Of a DNA stretch of 64,000 nt, positions 12,001-22,400 are shown piece by piece. The notes beneath the pieces are model-generated. The model was not told the DNA's origin, searched no databases, and saw nothing but the letters and a program-made list of their open reading frames with translations. Numbering within the stretch: the stretch's first letter is position 1; the number at the start of each line of letters is the position of its first letter. The position numbers and the translations under genes were made by a program. The DNA is from Amoebophrya sp. A120 (taxonomy: Eukaryota > Sar > Dinophyceae > Syndiniales > Amoebophryaceae), in the NCBI GenBank assembly GCA_905178155.1, contig CAJINV010000004.1, forward strand, positions 558,609 through 622,608, given 5' to 3'.

Positions 12001-14923
12001 GGAGCTGCAAGGCTTTCCCACGCTGGGCAGCACTACAGTCCGCAACTTTTGCCTTCTAGCATCACAAAGCTGATTTGTGGCCACAAATCTGCATCACAGA
12101 TTTCCGTTTTGATATGGGGAGGGGGCATTTTTCATTGTGATAGCACCCCCGATTACAACGACAGGTGGCGGTGGCGGCGCAGTGGCCGTGGCGCAGGCAC
12201 CGCCGGCCGCCCCACCTATGAGAGTGCACAACTGCCCCCCCTCATTTGTATTGCATGAACAGCAATACAAACACCACCACACGTGGAGCCTGTGCATGAC
12301 AGATTCATGCGCCTAGTGTAGTACGGTTTGGGCTTCGGAATCTGTGACGCAAAGAGTGCCACAGGGAAGCCCTTGGATTTGGGGTTTTGCATGACAAACA
12401 AGGTCCGAGCACGGGGACAGAGTCCCCGTGCGACGACCTTCCGGCATTTGCCTGCCTGCGCGGTGGCACTGGGCCGCAGGCAGGTCGCCTGCAGCTGGGT
12501 ATCTCGGTGCGCCTTGCATTCACTGACCCGCGACGGGCCTGCGGACGCGGCTCCCTTGCTTGCGCGCACTAGGTCCGTTAGCCTGCCGCGCGCAAAGATA
12601 ATGAAAAAGAAAAGAAGAAACTGGCGCCGGGTGCGGGTCTGGAGCGAGCCGGCCTGCAAGTCATGACGCGGCGGCAGAATCCCCGCACTGCGTGGTGTCC
12701 GGAGAGTGTTCGTAGCTAGCCCCTAGGCCATGACGCGGGGACCGAGTCCCCGCGCTGGCCTAGGGCTTTCGCCCCTTGGCCGCACGGTGTCCGGGAAGCA
12801 CTTGCAGCTGACCCCTAGGCCATGACGCGGGGACCGAGTCCCCGCGCTGGCCTAGGGCTTTCGCCCCTTGGCCGCACGGTGTCCGGGAAGCACTTGCAGC
12901 TGACCCCTAGGCCATGACGCGGGGACCGAGTCCCCGCGCTGGCCTAGGGCTTTCGCCCCGTGGCCGCACGGTGTCCGGGAAGCACTTGCAGCTGACCCCT
13001 AGGCCATGACGCGGGGACCGAGTCCCCGCGCTGGCCTAGGGCTTTCGCCCCGTGGCCGCACGGTGTCCGGGAAGCACTTGCAGCTGACCCCTAGGCCATG
13101 ACGCGGGGACCGAGTCCCCGCGCTGGCCTAGGGCTTTCGCCCCGTGGCCGCACGGTGTCCGGGAAGCACTTGCAGCTGACCCCTAGGCCATGACGCGGGG
13201 ACCGAGTCCCCGCGCTGGCCTAGGGCTTTCGCCCCGTGGCCGCACGGTGTCCGGGAAGCACTTGCAGCTGACCCCTAGGCCATGACGCGGGGACCGAGTC
13301 CCCGCGCTGGCCTAGGGCTTTCGCCCCGTGGCCGCACGGTGTCCGGGAAGCACTTGCAGCTGACCCCTAGGCCATGACGCGGGGACCGAGTCCCCGCGCT
13401 GGCCTAGGGCTTTCGCCCCGTGGCCGCACGGTGTCCGGGAAGCACTTGCAGCTGACCCCTAGGCCATGACGCGGGGACCGAGTCCCCGCGCTGGCCTAGG
13501 GCTTTCGCCCCGTGGCCGCACGGTGTCCGGGAAGCACTTGCAGCTGACCCCTAGGCCATGACGCGGGGACCGAGTCCCCGCGCTGGCCTAGGGCTTTCGC
13601 CCCGTGGCCGCACGGTGTCCGGGAAGCACTTGCAGCTGACCCCTAGGCCATTACGCGGGGACCGAGAGAGGCCCCGCGCTGGCCTAGGGCTTTCGCCCCG
13701 TGGCCGCATGGTCCGTCTCGCGACGCGTGACAGACTGGGCTTCGGGGCCAAACCTCGCATGACAAAGTCCGAAAGTTTGGCCGGGGTGTGTCCGAAAGTC
13801 TGCCCGGGGTGTGTCCGAAAGTCTGCCCGGGGTGTGTCCGGGGTGTGTCTGGGGTATGTTCGGACTTTTTGCCTGGGGTGTGTTCGGGGGTCTGTCTGGG
13901 GTATGTCTGGGGTGTGTCTGGGGTGTGTCTGGGGTGTGTCTGGGGTATGTTTATACCCCACCTTCTGCGTTTTCGCCAAAAATGTGTATTCAGGTCGTGA
14001 CTGACTGCCATTTGCATACCCCTGACACACCCCCGAACATACCCCCGAGCATACCCCTCGCATGCATTTTTGACCAGCTGCTGCAGTTTAGATAGTAATG
14101 AGGGAGAGGGGGGGGCTGTGCACTCTCATACCACCAATCCAGATCCCAGTTCCCGTGCCCGCACCCGCACCACCACCACAGGTCGTGCACGTGCCCTACG
14201 CGCAGCCGGTTGTGTATCAAATGTAAAAATGTCTGGGTCTGGAAGAGGAGAAGTTTGTCATGCACATTTTCCATGATCCATGATGTCTGCGATGTATGCC
14301 GTAGCATCTTCACAGATTTTTTGAGCGCCTATCGATGCGCATCCTGCATGACAAAAGCCCTCTCGTCCGCGTAGCCAAATTTGACTCCTCTTGCTGCTGA
14401 TGCAATACAGATTTTTTTAGCATCCACATGCAGCATCACAAGTTTGGTTCTTCCAGAGGACCCAGACATATTTGCAATCCATATTGTGCAGCCCGTGCAC
14501 ATTCCGTACCCCGTGCCCGGACCGGTCAAGGTGACGCCGGTCCCGGTGCCAGTACCCGCACCAGCCGGTGGAGGAGCAGGCGCGGCCGGAGGTGGACCGC
14601 AGGTTGTTGCGCCCGCGTTGGCGAACTACATGCCAAACGCAAACATCAACACGGGAGCTGCTGCACCAGCACCGAGTCCCGCTCCAGCCGGCCCGGTTGC
14701 GTCTCCCGGTGGGCCGGTCGCAGCTCCAAGCACAACGGGTAGTACTCCGTTTCTGGTAGAGAAGGGACGAAAGGTGGTGGACGTTTCTCCAGCGGAGAGC
14801 AAAGTGATCAGGCCGCATGAGGTTAGCTCTGCTAGTGCTGACAAGAACACGCCAGCCTGGGCGTCGAAGCTGATGAAGGATATCAATTTCTTAAAAAGCA
14901 GTGGAGCACCGCCGCCGCAGTAA
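1..14923 (+). CDS. Gene 1: CAP/SCP-domain protein with mucin-like Thr-rich repeats (5' partial)
   Basis: Spliced model of 26 exons giving 1925 residues in the window: 1-283, 544-593, 757-916, 1152-1343, 1654-1757, 2693-2793, 3060-3186, 3344-3460, 3675-3750, 3939-4501, 4769-4829, 5044-5054, 5841-6106, 6374-6443, 6758-7910, 8246-8313, 8572-8612, 8728-8797, 9134-9253, 9535-10110, 10390-10756, 11043-11261, 11422-11821, 12148-12216, 14136-14214, 14489-14923 (TAA). Reading phase is kept through all junctions. The frame is open at base 1, so the start and any signal peptide are missing. Residues 1 to about 210 form a CAP domain. Then come copies of a domain of about 110 residues joined by poly-Thr and TTEAPTT-type linkers, a Lys/His-rich stretch near 9850-10010, and a Pro/Ala/Gly-rich C-terminus. 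CAP proteins are usually secreted, so an extracellular or surface role is likely but inferred. One intron (11262-11421) is GT-AG; nearly all others are introners. The 11-base exon 12 and its intron are the weakest part. Confidence 0.8.
284..538 (+). mobile_element. Introner, family E
   Basis: 255 bp between exons 1 and 2 of gene 1. Tips TACGGGATTCTCAAACGG and GAGAGCGCCATA pair as an inverted repeat; TSD CTTGA is exact. Confidence 0.8.
594..751 (+). mobile_element. Introner, family A
   Basis: 158 bp. GTCTGGCTCTGG near the 5' end pairs with TCCAGACCCAGG near the 3' end. TSD AGATT/AGATC. Splits the Trp/Glu part of the CAP domain. Confidence 0.75.
917..1146 (+). mobile_element. Introner, family F
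   Basis: 230 bp. Starts TATGGGAGAAAAAAACTG and ends CTTTTCTTCTTGCATA; TSD CGTTG exact. Removal joins exon 3 to the GHYTQVVW exon in frame. Confidence 0.8.
1344..1648 (+). mobile_element. Introner, diverged family A/B
   Basis: 305 bp. TATCGATGGCGCAAAAG at the 5' tip against ATATTTGCGCTGCATA at the 3' tip. TSD weak (CGCAG/CTTGG); the frame is nevertheless kept. Confidence 0.55.
1758..2687 (+). mobile_element. Introner, family B, carrying GC-rich palindromic cargo
   Basis: 930 bp. A worn 5' tip (TGCAAAAG...TGCACTCGTAC) and a good 3' tip (ACAAGATACTTTTGCAATGCATA) enclose cargo of high GC from about 2000 to 2650. The TSD is poor (TCGCG/CTGCC), but excision joins exon 5 to exon 6 in frame, removing an apparent TAG at 1758. 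Confidence 0.6.
2040..2640. repeat. GC-rich cargo with GGCGCCC and GCGGCCGC palindromes
   Basis: Short palindromes recur, such as GGGCGCCCAAAAGGGCGCCC (about 2180-2199) and GCGGCCGCGAAAGCGGCCGC (about 2269-2288). Base composition differs sharply from the flanking introner tips. Open frames on both strands here have no repeat-domain or compositional support, so I read no gene. Confidence 0.6.
2794..3054 (+). mobile_element. Introner, diverged family E
   Basis: 261 bp. TATGGACTTCTCAATAAGCG at the 5' tip and ACGCTTGAGAATCTGATG at the 3' tip; TSD AAGTG/AATTG. Confidence 0.65.
3187..3338 (+). mobile_element. Introner, family B
   Basis: 152 bp. Near-consensus: TATGCATTGCAAAAGTATCG to CGATACTTTTGCAGAGGATA, TSD TGCAG exact. 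Confidence 0.85.
3461..3669 (+). mobile_element. Introner, diverged family B
   Basis: 209 bp. TATTCAGTGCAAAAGTGCG to AGTACTTTTGCACGGGATA; TSD not clear. Frame kept. Confidence 0.6.
3751..3933 (+). mobile_element. Introner, family G
   Basis: 183 bp. TATCCACGACAGTCAATTTC at the start, GACCGGGAAATTTAGACTGC then ATA at the end; TSD GACGG exact. Confidence 0.8.
3939..4829 (+). other. Poly-Thr linker plus repeated SEA-like domain copy, gene 1 exons 10-11
   Basis: Exon 10 runs through a Ser/Thr-rich then almost pure Thr tract (about 4060-4254) coded by mixed ACA/ACC/ACG codons, then into a globular module: VELTVPSSETAASM, FLKAMKNGTQFYF, DPALSF, ANYTAQVP, with exon 11 adding a SDFEARWPDP motif. The same order recurs in exons 13-15 (TIQLNTPSTETASS, AMKNGTQYYF, YTAQVPSG, YETRWPDPDL). 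I do not recognise a named family; size and the extracellular Thr linkers recall SEA-type modules. A His/Asp-rich reading of the same bases is only a shadow frame. Confidence 0.6.
4502..4763 (+). mobile_element. Introner, family A
   Basis: 262 bp, near-consensus tips; TSD TTCCG exact. Interrupts the repeat domain between YTAQVP and the SDFEARWPDP motif. Confidence 0.85.
4830..5038 (+). mobile_element. Introner, family F
   Basis: 209 bp. TATGCAAGAAAAAAACTGTG to ACACAGTTTTTTTCCTGGATA; TSD CGACC exact. Confidence 0.85.
5055..5840 (+). other. Large unclassified intron of gene 1
   Basis: 786 bp between DQLDL and LKQYI, placed by comparison with the uninterrupted paralogous repeat in exon 15. No convincing TIR or TSD; boundaries approximate. 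Confidence 0.45.
6107..6368 (+). mobile_element. Introner, family A
   Basis: 262 bp; TATTCATTGCAAATATGTC tip; TSD ATGCA exact. Confidence 0.8.
6444..6752 (+). mobile_element. Introner, family J (single copy here)
   Basis: 309 bp. The 5' tip TATGAAAGCCTCAGGTTGG reappears inverted at the 3' end as ATTCTGAGGCTTTCATA, with an inverted match of roughly 45 bases; TSD TCGCG exact. Confidence 0.85.
6758..7910 (+). other. Mucin-like exon 15 of gene 1 with TTEAPTT repeats
   Basis: The exon codes the end of one repeat domain, a Thr/Ser tract (about 7018-7130), then TTEAPTT/TTQAPNTTTEAPTT repeats to about 7480, Ala/Thr repeats, and another Cys-containing copy of the domain (CSGDPQTC, then LVSAMKQGTATYL). 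Such Pro/Thr repeats are typical O-glycosylation substrates in mucin-like surface proteins; glycosylation here is inferred. Confidence 0.65.
7331..7483 (+). repeat. Three tandem 51-bp coding repeats (17 residues each)
   Basis: The start cagGCACCCAATACAAC recurs at 7331, 7382 and 7433, a period of exactly 51 bases. Copies are nearly identical, encode QAPNTTTEAPTTAAATT-like units, and look recently amplified. An older, looser repeat with GCTTCGAAT...ACGGA...GCGCC lies just upstream (about 7180-7315). Confidence 0.85.
7911..8240 (+). mobile_element. Introner, family C
   Basis: 330 bp; 5' AAAAATCCCCCCTCCCCATA, 3' ATATGGGATGGGGGCTTG then TTTGATA; TSD CAGTG exact. Confidence 0.8.
8314..8566 (+). 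mobile_element. Introner, family B
   Basis: 253 bp; TSD TGCCA/TACCA. Confidence 0.75.
8613..8722 (+). mobile_element. Introner, family D
   Basis: 110 bp, the most compact family: almost a hairpin with two TTTGTCATGC motifs in the loop; TSD CAGGC exact. Confidence 0.85.
8798..9128 (+). mobile_element. Introner, family C
   Basis: 331 bp; TSD CCACG exact; excision restores a TTEAPTT linker. Confidence 0.85.
9254..9529 (+). mobile_element. Introner, family A
   Basis: 276 bp; TSD CGAAG exact. Confidence 0.85.
10111..10384 (+). mobile_element. Introner, family A
   Basis: 274 bp; TSD CGCTC exact. Confidence 0.85.
10757..11037 (+). mobile_element. Introner, family I
   Basis: 281 bp; TATCCTGTGTAAAAACGTC to GAACGTTTTTACAAATGATA; TSD CCCGG exact. 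Confidence 0.8.
11822..12142 (+). mobile_element. Introner, family C
   Basis: 321 bp; TSD GCACC exact. Confidence 0.8.
12721..13710. repeat. 92-bp tandem repeat, about 11 copies
   Basis: The start CATGACGCGGGGACCGAG recurs at 12729, 12821, 12913, 13005, 13097, 13189, 13281, 13373, 13465 and 13557, with a changed copy at 13649, a strict period of 92. Copies are nearly identical; the first two read TTCGCCCCTTGG and the later ones TTCGCCCCGTGG. Each contains the palindromic GGGGACCGAGTCCCC and CCTAGGCC/GGCCTAGG. The reading frames that run through it stop at its edges and are treated as non-coding. Confidence 0.9.
13770..14062. repeat. GGGGTGTGTC/GGGGTATGTC short repeats with inverted copies
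   Basis: From about 13770 to 13960 a unit of 11-12 bases (TCTGGGGTGTG) and a 23-base unit (TCCGAAAGTCTGCCCGGGGTG...) repeat. From 14015 to 14062 the complementary ACACCCCCGAACATACCCCC sequence follows, so the two parts could fold together. It lies inside the family H introner cargo. Confidence 0.7.
14215..14483 (+). mobile_element. Introner, family A
   Basis: 269 bp; TSD TTGTG exact. Confidence 0.85.
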
Positions 14924-16413
14924 CGACGAAAAAGTAAAAAGAAAGCAGGAGTCTTTTATTACATTATGAAGAGATCGAGATCTTCAGAAAGAAACACCTA
15001 AATTTAATTTTCAGCTAGCAAAATCTTCACTTCTTATCATCTTAGATCTAGTATTACCTTTTACTTAAGCAGACGAGAAGATATCGTTGCAGATTTCAAA
15101 ACGAGAAGTTGGAATTTTCAAAGATAAACGATAAGTATGTAGTTTCCCAAGGAATATGAACTACGATGAGACGGTACTAGAAATAGAATACCAAGTACCC
15201 ATTGCTTTCCATTTCCATACCTTCAGCTTCACGATCACGAAAACAATCAAAATGATTTTTACTAAATATTTTTTTTCACCCGTTTCGCGCATTCGAGATC
15301 CAAAAGATTTGTTTCATCCTGCTATCTTGCGGATAGGAAAACTACAAAGGTAGTTGCAGGACAATCTATGCACAGTTGCAGGCCGTAGTTGCAAAATGAT
15401 CTACATAGAGATAGACACTAGAAGAATTTCCTGCTGCAATACAACGATTCTCCATGTTGATGTTGAGTATCCGCGATCAAATGAACAATATATGATGAAG
15501 GAGGAATCACCGGCATAGCGTTGGCCTACTTTGCTGGGGGAGCAAGTGGTGAAGAATAAATCGATTTATTTTCAATGCATCAACAACAGCAGCAGCTATG
15601 ATATACAAGCGCTACTAACTCTAGCTTGCAATTGTATCTATGATTTTCAACTCGCAGGAGCATAGCAGGGAAATAAAAGAAAGAGAAAAAAATGTGGCAC
15701 GCATTTACAGTGGCAATTTGGGCCTCAGTTCCTCGACATTGCAGGCCAGTCCAGTTGAACCAAAAAGAGGACCTGTCTTGGCGTGCTCCTTCTGCTTGCT
15801 TCTTCAAAAAGTGCAAATTGGGATCGTTTGTTTTGAGGCCTGGTGATAGGGAAGACAAAGATTCAGGTTCAGCAAAGTAGGAAAGCGAAAACATATTGCA
15901 GCGCTATCTGATATAATGTGAGGAGGCGACTTACGCATGCTTTCTGGGTGGATGTGAGGCCGTGCCGGAATCAAAATCATGGCAAGATCTAGATCATGAA
16001 GACGATTGGGTTGCATTTGTTTGTGCTGACACGACCTGAGCTGGTGGCCATTTCCGGGAGGTGAAAGCAGAATTATGTCTGGTGTGCTCTGGCAAAGCTG
16101 CAAGCCGTGTATGCGTTGAGGTTGTGGACTTCTGAGTTGGAGGAATAACAAAAGTGAAGCCCAGGTGGAGCTGGTGCAGTTGGACAGATCATGAGGATGA
16201 GGATGATGTTGTAGTCATGATCTTCTTCAACTTCAACCTTTTTCTGCTTTTTCATCTGACGTAGAGCTCAACGTCAGCAAAGTACGACTACCAATGACAA
16301 CAAGATGCAATTAGCTACCTGATAAATCGAAGTCGAAAAGATGCGGGTAAGTGCCCTACAGTTGTTTCCCTGAAAAGAAGCGGTCCGTGTGACCCGGACA
16401 TCCAGATCCGGTC
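14924..16413. other. Intergenic region between genes 1 and 2
   Basis: More AT-rich than the genes. Only short open frames, no introner tip, no recognised RNA gene or promoter. It should hold the 3' UTR of gene 1 and the 5' UTR of gene 2; a possible GT-AG donor (GCGGGTAAGT near 16341) could belong to an upstream gene 2 exon. Confidence 0.5.
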
Positions 16414-19400
16414 ATGAAGCTGACCCCCTACTTGCGCGCAGGCGGTCCGTTGTGCGCCGCCGGGCTCTATTTTCCACAATCCTGGTGGTCGGCCGAGGGT
16501 GTGCTTGTGTCAACGGACAAGGGACAGCATGAGAAGAAGCTTCGTGTCGAAACAAAAAGTGGTAAAGCGCACGCCGCTGCCCACCAGCAGAAACACAAGC
16601 ACAAGCACAAAAAGCATCGCGGAAGGAAGAAGCGCCATACTGGAAGAGGAACTGCAGAGGAAAGTGAAAAAAAAGAAATTCCTGGAGTAGAGGAGGCGAC
16701 TTCTAGCACAGCAGAAGCTCCTGCAGATTCATCTCCCGAGGACGGCGGTCGTGCAGCAAAGAGCGACACGGGTATTAAGTCTGCTGCAAATGACGAACGC
16801 GACGACCAGGACCTCGGTGACAAATCTTTCCTGCAGGAAGAAGTGACGCAGGAGGAAAAGGAGGAAGAATTAGCATCAAGAAGGCAGCAGGAAGAGACCG
16901 TCGATACCCAATCGAAATCCGCAACCGAAGCAGAAAGTGAAGATAAAACCGAAAACGAGGCCACAATTAAGAACGACGCGGCCAAGGAAGAAAAGAACGA
17001 GAATGACATCAACCGTTTCAGCGAGGAACTGGCAGCCGGAAAGAGCTATCTATTGCAAAAGTAGTGTGCTCGTTGTACCAAATTGCAATACAGCATAAAA
17101 CAGGATCTATTTTTTGCTGACCCTAATCTGCACGACGAATTCCATTTGTTCTTGAATACATTGTAGATAAAATTATAGGTACCAATTAACGTTGTAGACT
17201 TTTGCAATGCATAACGGCGGAACTAGAAAGAGGAAAAATTACGTGGACATTACGGAGCAAGGTAAAGAAAACAAACCCAAGAATGTATCCTGGATAAAAA
17301 CTTCCCATTTCCCGAAAGTCAAGATAAGAAATCTGCTAGACAAATCCAGAAGTTTTCCGTATTAGGCATGATGACACACCTGGACACTTTGTGCATTAAG
17401 CCGGTTTGGAAAGAATAAAAGCCGCACCATAAATTGGCCAACTCATCCTGAATAGCGTATTACGGCAGTAAACTTCCTCCAGACTCTCTGCGGTAGAATA
17501 AAATATACGCTCCGCATGGGGCAGTTGCGCATGGGACCCAATCTGGGCAACAAGTACATGCTCATCCAAATAATACTACGCATGACAAGTCTTGAGCGGG
17601 CGGGACGTCGGCGCTTTATTTCCTCAGGATACCGAGAGAAGAAGTGGAGCCTCGAGGAGCTGGCCGGGGAGGGAGTCCTGAGTGACGAAATGGACGCGGA
17701 ACTGTATGTATGCATTGCAAAAGTATCGTACACGTACTCGTGTAAATGCATTACAAATTTTCTTAGCGTGAGAAATAAAATTTGTAATGCGGATTCAACT
17801 TAAGAAAAAGATTTGTCATGCATGACTGCAATTACTACGAATACGATACTTTTGCACAGGATAGTATGACCGGTACATGACGGGGGAGTTTGACACGCAG
17901 CCACAGAATAAGCAACTCGTATGACAATGCACAACTCCCTCTCCTCCTCATTTGTATTGCATGAACAGCAATACAAACACCAGCACACGTGGAGCCAGTG
18001 CATGACAAATTCATGCCGCTAGTGTAGTACTGTCTGGTCTTCCGGAATCTGTCATGCAGACAGTGCCAAAGGGAAGCACTTTGATTTGGGGTTTTGCATC
18101 ACAAAAGAGGGGAAAGGGGAGTTGTGCACCCTCATAACTCGCAGAGCAGCTGCTCAACCTGAGTGACGAGGAAAAGGCCGGTGATCCGCTGACCATGGAC
18201 ACCTTGGCCTTCAAGCTGGACATGAAAAAGCCCGAAGTGGCCGCGTCGAACGGCGATAACGAACCGCGATTGGTGGAAAACATGAGCGCGAAGGAAAAGA
18301 GCGACGCAGCCGTCGAGGACGCTCCTGACGGAGATGAAGATGACCGGAAGTATTATGAGAAGCTGGTAAAAAAAAGCGAAGTTGACATTGGGAAAGGTAT
18401 TACTACAGCCACTGGCACCACTGCTATCCCGAGAAAAAACGGTATACAGTTACTTCCACATTGCTTTTTGCAACTTCATCAACAACACAAACTTTCTCTG
18501 CATGACAGAGAAAACTGGCAACGCAGAGACCAGAAGGGAAATAAACACGTATGTTGAAGCGAGGCAGGCACTCATTTTGCGCACGAGGAAGGTAGTAAGT
18601 TGCGCCGGTCCTGCAAGACAATGTGTAACTGTATGCTATGCTTTTGTCTCGCCATAATTGCAGATGCAGCTAAACCGACGGAAGTGACGGTGCCAAAAGA
18701 GGAGAACGACGAAAACAAAGTATGCACAGCAAAACCAAAACAAGCATCGTAGTAGTTGTCGTGCTAATTGCAATATAGGGATGACAGACTTGCTTCGTAG
18801 GTTGTCCTAGAAGTACATGAGAGACTCAGACTCGGTTCTTATTTTACAAAAAAAAAAAATGTAATAGCATCCGAATCCCTACTTCCTACAAATACCAATA
18901 CGATGCTTTTCCGTATCCATACAAAGACGCAAAAGTTTACTTCAACAAAGACGACGACACGTCGCTGGACAACACGGTCACGCTGACAGAGTATCCACAG
19001 AAAAAAAACCATCCACATCCAATTTGTCATTGTCATGCAAAAAACGTATCAAATCATGTGTTTGTCATGCAAAAAATGGATGTGGATGGTTTTTTTTCTG
19101 TGGATACAGAGTCCGACAAGACGATGAAGCTGAGTCAGGAGGAAGGATCCCAGAAGCTCGAGGAGGCGAGTGCGGAAACCCGGGGCGCGGCAAAGGCAGT
19201 CAAGCAAATGCAGGAGGAGTACAGTGTACGGGTTGGACTTCTGTTGTAGATTTATGCACTGCCACGCACGTGTTGATACAAATGCTGGTGGCATAGACAT
19301 TTTTTTTATGAGGAACAAACGTTGACTTTCACTCACAACCACGTCCCGGAATCCGCATGACAAGTTTTATTTTTTTCGTTGGAAAGTCAAAGTTTTGTCG

Positions 19401-22400
19401 TGTATTCTCAACTTCAGCGTGTGTGGCAGTGGTGAATTTGTGTTGCATACAGTGCAGACGAGCTGGCTGCGGGGAGCGCATACGACGCGTACGATTCCAT
19501 GAACGCACTTAACGAGGAAGAAGATTCGGAATTATTAGATTCCGCCTACGGGAGCGACAGCGACCAGTACTCCGGTATTAGAATTAGATAACTGCATAAG
19601 ATTATGACTTTCCTTGCGCGCGGGATGCACGCATCTGCAGTCAGACCACGTGGCCATGCACAGACAGTTGGAGTCAGACGGATATCTTTATCTGAGCAGC
19701 CTTGTTTATTTTGTCATACGCTAAAAATATGCTTTCTGTTTATTTCTACTGCGTGTGGAAGTCCCAGGATTATTTGCATCAAATTTATACATAGAGAAGA
19801 TGAAGATGATGAAATGAACGTACTCTATCAGGTGCAGATTTGTCATTCGCTTTGAACAGCAAGAGCGACCAACCGAACGTGACCGCGGCCGTTCCTGCGC
19901 TCGGCAGCGGGATAAACGCGACAACGCCTGCTGGTATCAAGCGCAAATATGTCTGGGGCTGGGAAGCGACTTCAAAAGTTGTGATGTTGTTTGTAGTCAG
20001 TCGTACAAAAATCTGTCATGCGCGTCGAGTATGTGAAGCTGGCCACTTTTGGCCTCGACGACCACATGCGAAGTTATAGGCATTGCAAGACTCATCATCT
20101 CGGCCCCGCATTGCAAACGGATTTTCCGGGCCGCGACAAACCTGTATGACAAACGAACCTTCTGCATTTTTCCAAAACCAGGCGTTGTTGCACGTTATAG
20201 GTACTACTCCGTCCATCCCCGGTCTCAACCCGTTGAACCCTGCGAACCCAGGACTGCAAGCCGGGCTCCAAGCCGCGCTGGGGGGCGCCTTGAATCAGAC
20301 CGGGCCCGGGCAGCCGGCAATTCAGCAAGCGTTGCAAAACGCGCAGGCTGCTCTTGGAGCAGCCGCGACCCCCCCGCCAGTGCTGAACATCACGGTGACA
20401 CCGGCGCCGGTGTCTCTCGAAGACCAAGTGAAAAAGCTGACCGAGCAGGTAGCGCAGAACACGGCGGCGCTCTCGAACGGCGCGAACGCCGTGCCCGCTG
20501 TTTTTCCGCCCCCAGGATCCCTCCGCCCCATCGTTCTCAGCCCCCTTACCGTGGCCCCGCCGCCGCCACCACCGCCTCCTGTTGTGGTACCAGCGCCGGC
20601 GCCGGCCACCCCACCTCCACCCAGCAGCTTCAATCTCCCAAACGGCGGCTATGTGCTGAAGACCAACGGCATGACGGTGGTGCAGCCCGGTTCGCCTTAT
20701 TTGCAGGGGTCGGCGACGACAGTGGCGCCGGTGGGTGGCGCGGCCGCGCAGGTATTGATAAAAGGGATATAGTTTTATCATCCGGTTTGTTTTGTTGACT
20801 AGGACTCCTAATTCATAATTGGCGTTGTCTTCCAAGCGACCGCACAGAACGCATATGCAATGAGCATCAACTTCTACTGCTGCACCATACGTAGAAAGTG
20901 GATAGTATCGATGTACATGCAGTTAATACGTCACTGCTTTGTATTGTTAACAGGGCGACGATGACACGCCGCCTGCGTATTTGCAACCCCTGATCGACTC
21001 CATTGACAAGTTTACGCTGTGTGAAGTCTTTACTAACGCCACATCTTTTCCATGGGCCCCAGATGAAAAATTTGTGATGTGCTTATTGCCTGTTAATCGA
21101 TAAAGATTGCATGTTGAACTTTGAATATTTGATACACGATGTGTGTCGTCCTTGTTCAAGGAGTTGCCTGGCATTTTTTTTTTGCCCTTGATCAGAAAGT
21201 GGCTCCTTTCATCACTCTGCATATGCTGGATCAAGTCACAGCAGGCCAATGCCACGAACCCGGCCGCAGCTGCCACTGGGGGAATCACGCTGGCGGAAAC
21301 GAAGCGCAAGTTCTTGTCGAAATTGGACATGCACAGTTTCTCCTCGAAGACAGACGCGATGGAAGAGTTCAAGCGAGAAGCGACAGAAGCTGAAATAGAG
21401 GGCGGGAAAGCTAGCGTGGAAGATGAAAGTACTAGCAGTGAAGCAGCGGCAGTGGCAACGGAGGCAGATGAAACTGAAGCTACTTCTACTAGCGAAGCAG
21501 ATCTAGCAGACACTCACGTAAGTGAACGTGACGGAGAGGCTTTGCAAGAAGCTGAGGAAGCAGAAACAACCGGCGAGGACTCTACGCGGCTGCGGCCATC
21601 TGAACGAACCGAACTGCAGAGGAGCGAAATGTCGGTGTCGCGGCAAAGCGAGGATAGCGTGCTGGCAACACCGGCGAATGAAGAGGAGAAAGTGGGAAGT
21701 CACCACCAGCGGAGGAATGTGGCCGGAACAAGTGGGCCGACACAAGACGATGCAGCAGCGGTTGCACAGCCGTATGCAAAGGAACGCAGATTTGTGTTGA
21801 ATCGAGTATAGCTATAGAGATTATGTCTGCTATGGATCAGGTGTATCGCATCTAATGAATAAGGCGCTTCATCGGGCGAGTTGCTGCGAACCACCCAGCT
21901 CGAGGATGGAGCTCGACTTCCTTGGTTGAATGTAATAAATTTGCGTCTTGCATAGTAAGCAACTAACCGACCGCGTCGTTGGTCCGGAACAGCTGCGCAA
22001 GGCCGTCGAAATCGAGCGAGCGAAAGCGGAAGAGAAACGGCTGAAGGCGATCTTGCAGGGAACGAGTACGGAGGCAGAGCGACGAGCTGCCTATGAACTG
22101 CAAAAGTAAAAACTAGTATAAAATGCATTACAAATTTTCTCAGCACGAGAGATGGAATTTGTCAAGCTGATTTGCGTTGGGAACAAGATCTGTAATGTTG
22201 CAAGACTTGCATTTATACGAAACGAATACGATAATTTTGCAGTGGATACCGCCAGGACAGCGGCAATGCTCCACAACGCGGATGCGGCAGAGACCGAAGA
22301 GGACGTCCGGGACATCTACAAAGCCAAGTGGGATATGGACCGCTCAAGCGTTACGCTCTCAAGTGTTACACAAAGTTGTCATGCGAAAACACTAAAAGCG

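Larger units (their letters stand above)
12217..14130 (+). mobile_element. Introner, family H, 1.9 kb with tandem-repeat cargo
   Basis: 1914 bp. The 5' tip TATGAGAGTGCACAACTGCC and 3' tip GGGGGGCTGTGCACTCTCATA pair, and TSD CCACC is exact, so the whole block behaves as one introner. Normal family H copies here are about 220 bp (17920-18136, 45340-45567); the extra 1.7 kb is cargo inserted or expanded inside. Confidence 0.8.

Noticed and set aside
12721-13710. CRISPR-like array of direct repeats
   Set aside because: The units are contiguous 92-bp copies with no unique spacers, and the array lies within an introner of a eukaryotic gene.
13551-14063. Minus-strand Pro/Thr/His-rich protein
   Set aside because: Translation of satellite and GGGGTGTGTC repeats; no conserved composition outside them.
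16467-17012. Minus-strand Ser-rich hydrophobic protein
   Set aside because: Antisense of the Glu/Lys-rich exon 1 of gene 2, a common shadow.
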